Assembly (NCBI GenBank): GCA_030374765.1
Contig: JARGXX010000033.1
Location: forward strand, 496,001 to 560,000
Source: Agarophyton chilense
Taxonomy: Eukaryota > Rhodophyta > Florideophyceae > Gracilariales > Gracilariaceae
Reading direction: 5' to 3'
DNA length: 64,000 nucleotides
Below the pieces are notes generated by a model. The model was not told the origin of the DNA. It made no database searches and saw only the letters and a list, made by a program, of their open reading frames with translations. The translations under genes and the position numbers were made by a program. Positions 56,188 through 64,000 of the stretch are shown one piece after another. How positions within the stretch are numbered: the first letter of the stretch is position 1; every line of letters begins with the position of its first letter.

Positions 56188-56810
56188 TGTAGTATTCTGC
56201 TCTGTCGGAATGCCGATGAAAGATTTTTTTGGCTAAGTATAATGATGCTCATAAGTGAGTGCCAGGACTGGGATGAAGTTATGAAGCGGCACCCCACAGA
56301 AAGTCCGTGAGGTGGTATGTTACACTTGAGATCTCGATCTGCCACGGCGCATCCGATTCGAACCTTTGCAGGGAAATACCGGATTTGCAACGGCACATAT
56401 ACTGTAGTGAGTAGCCACGTGGCAACCATTATCCCGTACTGTAGAGGAGTTAATCGGCTAACCATGTTCATATCAAGATAATATTATGTGCGACGCTCAC
56501 CCCTGTGCATCTTAATTAAGGCACAGAAGGGAGCGCCGACTCCAAAGTAAAGGAGACAACAAACGGATTCACAACTGTCTTGTTCCTTATTCAGGATTCC
56601 TTAACCGGAGATCCAGATAAGCTACAACAATTAGTTGTCCGTTCCATAGTACCAACCACTCTCATTGGACAGTGGGGCCTTACAACCCCCATTCTAGCTC
56701 TCAAGTGTTGTGCTCTACCACATCTTCCCCTTAGCCGCAAGCACCCATTCGACAGTCCCGAACACTGTGGCAGGTGTCTGCTCTTTCTCTAGAGCGGATA
56801 CTACAGCTAA
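56183..56810 (+). mobile_element. Solo LTR A (copy 3) with target duplication GCTAA
   Basis: The 618-bp LTR (56188-56805) runs from TGTAGTATTC to GGATACTACA, with GCTAA on both sides (56183-56187 and 56806-56810). It sits inside the C2 RT between LDAN and the next residues. Removing it restores the RT alignment, which fixes the LTR A boundaries for the other copies. Confidence 0.93.
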
Positions 56811-57205
56811 CTCCATATATTAACAAATCCTTTTGGCCGAAGATGCGTGATCGCTGACAACCTTCACAACCCATGAAGGTCTGTTCAGATTTACTCGTAT
56901 GCTCTTTGTTGTAAAGAATGCGCCAGCGACCTTCCAATGGGTAGTAGACATCATACTGTCCAGAGTCGAATGAAAACTCGCCCTGGTCTATTTAGATGAC
57001 GTACTAATCTTCTCACGAACCATCAAAGAACACTTATTCCACGTGAGGACGGTGCTAACAATCCTACAGAACGTCGTAGTAACACTGAAACTCCGCAAAT
57101 GCTCCTTCATTCAGACCTCAGTGGGCTTTCTCGGTCACGTCGCCCTTCCAGGAAAGTTCAAAGTATCCAAACCGACCATGGCTGCAACATTGATTTGGTC
57201 AACTT
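56806..57205 (+). pseudogene. C2 Ty3 pol, second part: RT core
   Basis: TTFTTHEGLFRFTRMLF, KNAPATFQWVVDII, LALVYLDDVLIFSRTIKEHL and RKCSFIQTSVGFLGHV follow. The catalytic YLDD is intact. TAA stands at the Trp of the Y-W-Q motif (about 56819), and TGA at about 56969-56971 stands where Trp is expected. The element is truncated at about 57205; RNase H and integrase are missing. Confidence 0.85.
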
Positions 57206-57836
57206 CAGGTACAATTTTTTTTTCAGAACAGATTATTAACAACACTCTCAGCCATAAAGCCGTAGAGACGTTTCCGAACTTTTTCATGGTGGTTTGACAG
57301 TCTGAAGAACGGCAAACGAATAAACTAACGTGAAATTCAATCCCATTTTCTAGTTTTGATTAAAATTTTCGAAAGATCTGAAACCGAATCTTTATGTTTG
57401 GAAAATAAAAACTTTTGGCTTTTTGGAAACCCAGATTTGTGTTTTAAAGTAGTACTAGTACAGATAAATTTTTTCAAGCCCAAAGGTTTTCGGAATTACC
57501 ATACTGTGTGATACGCCAAAATCCCCAGTTCCAGTATTGTTCTGAAATCGATTACGAATGCGTTCGTAAACCATTGGGTCCACGGACCCGGACTTGCGAC
57601 CACCCACAGCAAATCGTCCTTCTCCGCACGCACTGAACCGCCATTTATATCCGTTCAAACGCCAGCATCGATAGCGTGTGTTTGAGCTCCTCAAGGAACC
57701 TCTCTTTCATCGACGCACGGATCTTACAGTTCTTCCACATCGCAACCTCGAAAATGCTCGCATGAAACGCGTACAGCAGGCCGGTTTACTTGAGAACACT
57801 ATTTATTTACAACGCGGAGAAGGCTCTCGTCGGTAG
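57206..57836. other. No recognised gene
   Basis: AT-rich to about 57480, then more GC-rich with short frames. The N-terminal part of the acyl-CoA oxidase remnant may extend slightly into its right end. Confidence 0.4.
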
Positions 57837-59060
57837 GACAGTTTCACCTCAGTGCTTGCGCTGCTCGATAATTCCATCGAGGTGAAGTTTGGCGTCAGCT
57901 TCGGTTTGTTTGGAGATACATTGTTTCGAATTGGAAGTCAGAAGCAAAATAACTACTGGATTCTTCAGCTTGAACGCATGAAAGTTCCTGGCTGTTTTGC
58001 GTTCAAAGAACTTAGACATGGCAGTAATGAACGCGGTATAGAAACTCAAGCAACATCCCACGGACAATCACAGTAGTTCAAGATTCACATTCCCATGGGA
58101 ACAGTGCAGATTTACTGGATGGGAGGCGCAGCGGAAGGCGCATCACACGCATTTGTGTTTGCAAAGCTAACCACAAAGGGATTGCACTATGCCATTCAAG
58201 TTTTTATCGCTCGCCTACGTCGAACTGATTGCAGTTTTATGCCAGGCATTCATATCGAGGATTGCGGTGAGAAAGCAGGACCCAATGGAGTTGATAACTG
58301 GTTTCTTTGGTTTACTCACGTGGAAGTCCTCCGCGAAGACATGCTGTCAGGAATGAGCCAAGTAGCCCCAGCTGGAACTTTCTCATCATCCATACCTTCA
58401 GAAAATGCGCGTTTTGGAGCTCTATTAGCTGCGTTGACAGGAGGTCGTGTCGGAATGTGCTTTGTTGCTGTGATGAACGTGACTCTTGGTCTGTCAATAG
58501 CTAATCGTTACTCCCTTGTCCTACGTGCCTTTGCGCCATCGCAAGATACGCGAGAGGTTCCATTGTTATTCTACTCGAGTCAGAAAAGACAACTAACTAT
58601 CAAGCTCGCCACTTCTTATTTGTACGCGTTATGCGCCAGAGATTTAACCAATGCATGGTACCGGGCCATAGACGATGGTGAAGTTTTAAAGGTGACACAC
58701 GTCACCTCAGTGTGGTACAAGTCTTTCTTTACCTGTTTTATGCAAACTGCCTTGCAAGCTGCACGAGAAGCATGTGAGGGGCAAGTCTACAAATCAGATT
58801 ATTGAATCGCGTCCTTGAAAGATGATCCAGACGTGATGCTGATCTTCGACGGGGCGAATATTGTGATGATGAAGCAGGTTAGGAAGACTCTACTGACAGA
58901 GTTTCGCACAGCAGTACGAAGCAAAGGTGAATATGACAATAACTCCATCCTCACCGCATTGAACAATGCCCCAGGAAGTTCTCGTTCTTCCATTTTCTTG
59001 GGCGGCCGCAGTAAGAAAAGACGTCCTTCGAATCGGGTCAGATGCATTTGGCGACGGTAT
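57837..59060 (+). pseudogene. Acyl-CoA oxidase (peroxisomal) pseudogene
   Basis: One frame shows VKFGVSFGLFGDTLFRIG, MKVPGCFAFKELRHGSNERG and IETQAT, then a TAG (58074-58076), WMGGAAEGASHAFVFAKLTT, NGVDNWFLWFTHVEVLRED, FSSSIPSENARFGALLAALT and GGRVG, a TGA (58803-58805), then SLKDDPDVMLIFDGANIVMM. These are the acyl-CoA dehydrogenase/oxidase flavin-binding and substrate regions; normal copies have LPGCFAMTELGHGSN, FLRFDHV and LTFEGDN. The enzyme does the first, H2O2-forming step of peroxisomal beta-oxidation. The N-terminal ~100 residues and C-terminal third are missing. There is no frameshift over about 1.1 kb and no intron-like gap, so a retro-copy is possible. Conserved Gly and Glu changes show it is dead. 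Confidence 0.85.
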
Positions 59061-59144
59061 GATGACGTTATGAGCGGGAGTGGGAGGGAAAGAGGGCAGC
59101 AGCGACGACAATTCCCGAAAATTTTAGTTTCGGGGATGACATGA

Positions 59145-59474
59145 TGGATATACCTAAAGAGTACAATTTCCCAAAAGGAATCTGAGATATATGTGCGGCA
59201 CGTGGCATGGAAGGAGGATGCAAAACATCAGTACGTCATTATGTATCCACTACCCTCTCTTCCTCAACATTTCGTGATCTGAAGGTCACACCTGCTTCAA
59301 AGTAGGATGTGTTTGTTTTAATTGCAACTACAGTCTTTATTCGATATTCTTAATCCCATTCATTTAGTTCATGATCTGCCTAAGGGCCTTCTCAGCCGCG
59401 ACCGAGACCCCACCACCTCATATTAATGATCCTAGTCTATGCATTACACTGTTGACATGTACGGTGTCTTCTCA
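59145..59474. other. No recognised gene
   Basis: A spacer between two convergent pseudogenes. No coding evidence. Confidence 0.4.
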
Positions 59475-61436
59475 TCAAAACCTGCTCATCCCAGTGTTCG
59501 TGAAGGACGGCCTGTAATACGACTTAAACGGGTCCCCATTCCCTGATGATGTCATTTCATACCAGTCCACAAGCAGTTCTATCGCCGCTCCCTTTCTATC
59601 AGTTGAAACACGGAGCACTCTCCCGATCCAAAAGGCAACATCAGAATCATCACATCTCATAGCAACAAAGTCGTCTTCTTCATATTCAGCGTTGTGCACC
59701 GGTCGCATGCCACCCTCCTCCTCATCACTCCCGTCCTCTCCTTTTCAATTAAACCTTCTCGAGCACGAATAACGACCTTGTTTTTCTAAGAATTGTTCCA
59801 AATTCTAGTGGAACGTTTCCTCCCCTGTACACTTCATCTCTCAGTTGCCTCAATTGCCCCATTTTTTCAAGGCTGTTTATCCTCACTTCCTCAGAGTGAT
59901 ACCTTTTGTTAACCTCAGCGAGGTTTAGAGGAGACAGCACTAGCGGAGGAGGCACTTGGTTCATGTCTAGCGGCCCAGATATGAACCAGGACTGTTCATT
60001 CTGTTTTATAAATATCCAGTCATCCTTGCAGCCGACCCTGACAAGGCATGCAGTCTCGTGATAATGCATGTCTTCCTCCACTTCGGTCCGCGCGAAGTGA
60101 AAGTACCTATAGGCCGTGAATTGCCTCATTGTGTTCAGAACATTCTTTTTATTACAGAGCTCAGAAAAAATAATCAAGCCTTTCATGTGAGCAACATGCG
60201 GTTTGGGAGTAAAAGACTGCCGCAACTGTTCCATCATACAGTTCAGTGTTATGGCGTCATTGACTCTGAAGATTCGATATGTGCATCTAAATGTTTGATC
60301 TATATCACTGTTCATATGCCTGATAGGCAGAGAGGACATGAAAACTTCGCACACAACTTCCCATGCCACTAGGGCTTCGATGTATGCAAAAAAGTATCGA
60401 TTCTTATTCTCTTTACTGCAGTTGCCTACCTTAATAAACAGCGTTTTCTGTAGATAATTTGGGAGCGAGCTGAGTGTTAACGTACGATGGAGGGCCTCTA
60501 TGACATGATTTGCCCCAGTTTAATACTGTTATGTCATAGTGAACAAGTTCAGGTGCTTCAGGGAACCATGCTATAGCACTGCAACAAGTTTGACATTCAA
60601 CGCATGTCCCCTTGTCTCCTGGTGTGGAAGATGAAGTGAGGAAGGCCAAAGGCGGATTGGTCTGCTCCATCATTTACGATGGAGCAGTACTCCACGGGGT
60701 GCAGTATAGCCAGTTCAGATTTTTCTGATGCTCCCGCCTATCCTCCCTCACCATTTGGTTGTGTAACTCCTTTTGTCGTCTCAGCTTGGCCAATTTCGTG
60801 AAGTCGCCGCTTGCACCCCTAATTACCATCTGTAGACGTTCACAAGCTCCACACACAGTGAATCTGTGATGAATTTTCACCTCGCTACTTGAGCAGTTTT
60901 GTGCCCAAGTGGAGTAGAAGTAGATGATGAAAGGTACTGTTCCAGTATGAAGTATGCCATATTCTTCTCGGAAGCGATGATACGCAGGCTCCTTCTAATT
61001 ATATGGTAGGTTCTGCTCATTCTGATCTGGCATCTTATCTCCAATAGTTTCTGCTAGCCTCTCAAGGAAACATATGATTGAGTCCTGCTTCTCACTGTCT
61101 ACAAGCCATGGAAGAGTTAAAGCATGCCTCGGTGTTCGGGCAGATGGAGACGCTTTCACGCTAACCTGAAGATCTCTTTAGAAACCGAAGGACTGTTCAA
61201 GCAATTTAGTGCACACTGGTTTATCGTTGATTTTAAATCCCTTTCCATCTTCCCGCCGCATGCTGAGTAGGGTGCTCCTTCTATCCGGCTGAGACATCGG
61301 AAGTATTCGTTTTCTTTGTGCTGCCAGGAATGTGTGAATAGCATTTTTAAAACATGTCTTCCGATCACAACACGACACATTGTTAAAGGAATATCCTGTT
61401 TTGTCTAGAGATATGGTGCTCCTTTTTTTGACCATG
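59475..61436 (-). pseudogene. DUF7869-type transposase-like protein, decayed
   Basis: On the minus strand, in order: ALTLPWLVDSEKQDSIICFL, IGDKMPDQNEQNLPYN, IHHRFTVCGACERLQMVI, RQKELHNQMVREDRREHQKN, SIVNDGADQSAFGLPHFIFH, SSLPIRHMNSDIDQTF, DAITLNCMMEQLRQSFTPKP, IIFSELCNKKNVLNTMRQF and DVAFWIGRVLRV. The NDGADQS and SxLPIxHxxxDID motifs are typical of DUF7869 proteins, large families in protists and algae thought to derive from an integrase or transposase. The 206-codon C-terminal piece (60369-59749) is open; elsewhere there are frame changes near 60680 and 60430. His of the expected GHTHxDID motif is changed (RHMNSDID). Confidence 0.7.
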
Positions 61437-62219
61437 TACAGTCCATGCTGGGACGTCGCCTCCTTCTGTCTTTAAGTCAAACTCTTCAGCCTTGGAGTTC
61501 TTATCCTCCGATCCTGATGAATCATCATTAATGTCCGGCTTGGACTTTCGCTTCTTGCGACGTCTTGACTTCGATTCCTTTGAACGCTTTTCCCTCAAGG
61601 GGACTTCATTTTCGTCTTTCACGACTTGGGTAGCAGTAGTCTGCTCATTCACTATTGCCTCCAGCAGTTCCAGAAGAGGGTTCACTCGAGTGAGGATTAC
61701 CTAAACGTCAACGGTCATGTCTGGTAAAGCCTCCGTAGCATTACTATTCCTTTCCATTACTTGGTTCAAATCCTCATTCAGGGTTCTCAAAACCGCGGGC
61801 TTCGGGTCCCTTTCTTCTCGACGAGAGAGTACGCCATGTTCTCGGCGACAGCGCTGACCATCTTTGGTAATGATCACCATCTGCAATTCCAATCCAGTGA
61901 TGGGCTCAAGATAAACGTTTGACTTAGATTTGAAACGAAGCACCTGAGCGCGTAAATCATTTTCTCCAGCAGTGGTCACGACCTGTTGGTCTCTAGGTTC
62001 GTTATGGGAACCATTTGCATCCGTTGCTAGTTCAACAGCCGACTCCACGGGCGTTAAAACATCCGAGAGATCTCGTCTATCGGTTACCGAGCGAGAGCGT
62101 GTCATGGCCTAACGGAATAGTCGCTCTTCAGCTTCTGTAGATAAGGCAAGTCTCGCTCGCGGACATGGGTCTGACGGACCTGGGGCACCACTACTAGACT
62201 GGGTCTTCTTTTTCGGCAT
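61437..62219 (-). pseudogene. Family A gag, N-terminal half (reverse element)
   Basis: ATG at 62219 (minus) begins MPKKKTQSSSGAPG; a TAG precedes a second Met at 62105, then the frame is open to the stop at 61701-61703 and resumes. It contains a helical part (LRAQVLRFKSKSN, LNEDLNQVMERN) and a Lys/Arg-rich part (REKRSKESKSRRRKKRKSK). It lies downstream of LTR A copy 4 and its primer-binding site. It breaks off near 61437, where DUF7869 sequence begins, so the element is truncated before the capsid. Confidence 0.75.
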
Positions 62220-62414
62220 TCCGAACAAATCCAATATTAGGAGACGAAATAATTAAGGTTTTCAATTGAATACGACAGCGTAGTTACCTACGAAACACCA
62301 TTATAGCTGGAAGTGTTTGGAAACCGCTCCCGAGATCGTTTTCCACTCGAATTAAAGGTCGGTATCGATTCCATGTTCCAGGTGCAAAGTATTTGGAGTA
62401 ACCAACCAAAGGGT

Positions 62415-62432
62415 TTCTAAGTCGGGAAACCA
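62415..62432 (-). other. Primer-binding site of reverse family A element
   Basis: On the minus strand TGGTTTCCCGACTTAGAA starts 2 nt after the LTR end. It differs from the E2 site at one base. Confidence 0.8.
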
Positions 62433-62434
62433 CT

Positions 62435-63083
62435 TGTAGTATCCGCTCTAACAGAGAGAGCAGACACCTGCCACATTGTTCGGGACTGCCGAATGGGTGC
62501 TTGCTGCTAAGGGAAAGATGTGGTAGAGCACAACCATAGCAAGCTAAAATGGTTGTAAGGCCCCAATCGCCAATTAGGGTGGTTGGTACTATAGAACGGA
62601 CAACTACCTATTGTAGCTTGTCCAGATCTCCGGGTAACGAATCCTGAACAAGAAACAAATGAGTTGTGAACCCGTTTGTTGTCTCCTTTACTTTGGAGTC
62701 GGCGCTCTCCTCTGTGCCTTAATTACTGTGCAAAGGGATTAGCGCCGCACAGAATAATATCTAGATAAAAACTTGGTTAGCCGATTAGTCCCTCTACAGT
62801 ATGGGATACCTAGCTCCAAATGGGCGTCCGCCTACGAAGAGTAGGCCCGAATGCCACCTGAATACCCACTATATGTGCCGTTTCCAATCTGGTATTTCCC
62901 TACAAAGGGTCGAATCGAATGCGCCGTAGCACACAGAGATCCCACGTGTACCATACAACCTCCCGGATTATTTGCAGGGTGCCGCGTCATAACTTCATTT
63001 TAGCCGTTTCACTCACTTATGAGTATCATTATACTTATCCAAAACAATCTTCCATCGGCATTCTAACAGTGCAGAATACTACA
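62435..63083 (-). repeat. LTR A, copy 4 (5' LTR, minus orientation)
   Basis: This 649-bp LTR runs from TGTAGTATTC (at 63083) to GGATACTACA (at 62435), matching copies 1 and 3. It is followed in minus orientation by a primer-binding site and gag, so it is a 5' LTR. Confidence 0.9.
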
Positions 63084-63526
63084 CATCTTTTGGACAAAAT
63101 GATCAATAAAATGGAAATTTGACATCTACACGCGTGCAAAAGATAGTCAGAGCCCCAGTCTGAACAAAAATCTACTTAAACGACTTACCAAATCAACAAA
63201 AAACAAGATGGGATGAATATCAAACACAATCTCTTGAACATAAGAAAATTTCTTTGGACGTCGAGGTACCGTTGTGAAAGACACGTATACTTTCATCGTT
63301 GACGTACAGAAAACTTACAAGTACCCCGTTATTAAATAACCCCTCTTATTCAAAAGGTCGCTTATTATCCCTATAGCATCCCTATACAAACCATCACAGT
63401 TATTTTTGGAGCCCGAAAGAGAGCTCCCGGTATACCTGGAGTACTGATTGTACTGCCTTTGAAACAGACCTCCCCACACTGCGTGACACTATTAACTTCT
63501 CAAACATTTCTGCTCAACTCACATTT
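63084..63526. other. No recognised gene
   Basis: AT-rich flank between a reverse Ty3 element and a copia-like gag fragment. It could contain the leader of the latter. Confidence 0.4.
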
Positions 63527-64000
63527 ATGGCCCCAAAGGAGGATCTGAGCCCCAGAAATATACTAACTACTCCTAAGATACGTTCAACTACAGACAAGCT
63601 TCTACGGTGCGAAGCAGTGTTCGAAGGGGCAGCAACCCTTAAAGCATGTGCTCAAGGAGGAGATTCTCGAGCCAAAGGTGGTGCTGCAACTCTCAGGCTA
63701 ACCATATGCAGATCATTGGAATTTTCGTAAAAGGAAATCGTCAAAAAAGTCGTTCGAATGGGAGAACTCGTGATAGCGCCTGAAGCCAATTACGTTGATC
63801 AAAGGACCATCGTAAAACAGATTGTTACCTTGGTGGCCAAAGAGTCTAAAATTGACCGTTTGAGACGCGTCTTACGGCTTTATAAAGAAGTTCAAGGGTG
63901 TAAACGGAACTACGGGGAGTCGAACACAGATTATGTGAATCGTTTTGCAGGTCCAGCTCTTTCGTACCTCAATCTAATGAACGCTGGTCACGACTCGAAT
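63527..64000 (+). pseudogene. Ty1/copia-like gag fragment, runs off the window
   Basis: From ATG 63527 the frame has one TAA (63728-63730), then continues KEIVKKVVRMGELVIAPEAN, RTIVKQIVTLVAKESKIDRL, YKEVQGCKRNYGESNTDYVN and RFAGPALSYLNL to the end. The pattern (helical N-terminus, then a CKRNYGES-NRFAGPALSYLN stretch) resembles gag of algal copia elements; this is recognition by pattern only. The rest lies beyond 64000. Confidence 0.5.

Noticed and set aside
1..64000. CRISPR arrays, rRNA genes and tRNA genes
   Set aside because: No regular spacer-repeat array, no rRNA core sequences and no cloverleaf with matching A and B boxes were found on reading both strands by eye. A tRNAscan-SE run would be decisive for tRNAs.

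Overview
The window looks like nuclear DNA of a transposon-rich eukaryote with few introns. A red alga of the Chondrus type is my best guess, but it is inference from the mix of gene families, not proof. About 70% of the sequence is LTR retrotransposons (chromodomain-bearing Ty3 elements plus Ty1/copia remnants) or other transposons. Only three protein genes look intact and host-like, all between 33.8 and 38.7 kb.

Layout. 1-3573 is the 3' end of a Ty3 element (family A: chromodomain, antisense ORF, polypurine tract, LTR). It sits inside the gag of a second Ty3 element, E1, which runs from 3574 to its 3' LTR (LTR B, 23329-23962). E1 is interrupted by a younger complete Ty3 element, E2 (10877-21791, LTRs about 98% identical by eye, 5-bp target duplication GACAA). 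E1 itself lies inside a reverse-strand Ty3 element, C1 (23963-27473). 27.5-30.8 kb holds nothing I recognise. 30.9-33.4 kb is a decayed PIF/Harbinger transposon. 33.8-38.7 kb carries a divergent pair of secreted paralogues and a third secreted protein. 39-49 kb mixes gene fragments (AMP-binding enzyme, ALG3, FkbM methyltransferase) with transposase and copia debris. 49.4-57.2 kb has a solo LTR B, a decayed family-A start, and a second family-C element (C2) holding a solo LTR A. 57.8-61.4 kb has an acyl-CoA oxidase pseudogene and a DUF7869-type transposase-like pseudogene. 61.4-63.1 kb is the 5' end of a reverse family-A element. The window ends in a copia-like gag fragment.

Main observation. 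All three Ty3 elements whose 3' internal region is visible (A, E1, E2) carry a 566-611-codon reading frame on the antisense strand between the pol stop and the 3' LTR, tail-to-tail with pol. The three proteins share a W-rich core. In E2 the frame is fully open; in A and E1 it has stop codons but no frameshifts. The E1 frame is continuous across the E2 insertion site once E2 is removed, which supports both the coding nature of the frame and the insertion boundaries.

Second observation. E2 gag and pol are in -1 relation, and the 34-nt window where a shift is possible contains a perfect slippery heptamer GGGAAAC in the correct phase, followed after 5 nt by an 11-bp hairpin. Family C keeps the same arrangement with a related heptamer, GGAAAAC. 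Three LTR families also share one primer-binding-site sequence.
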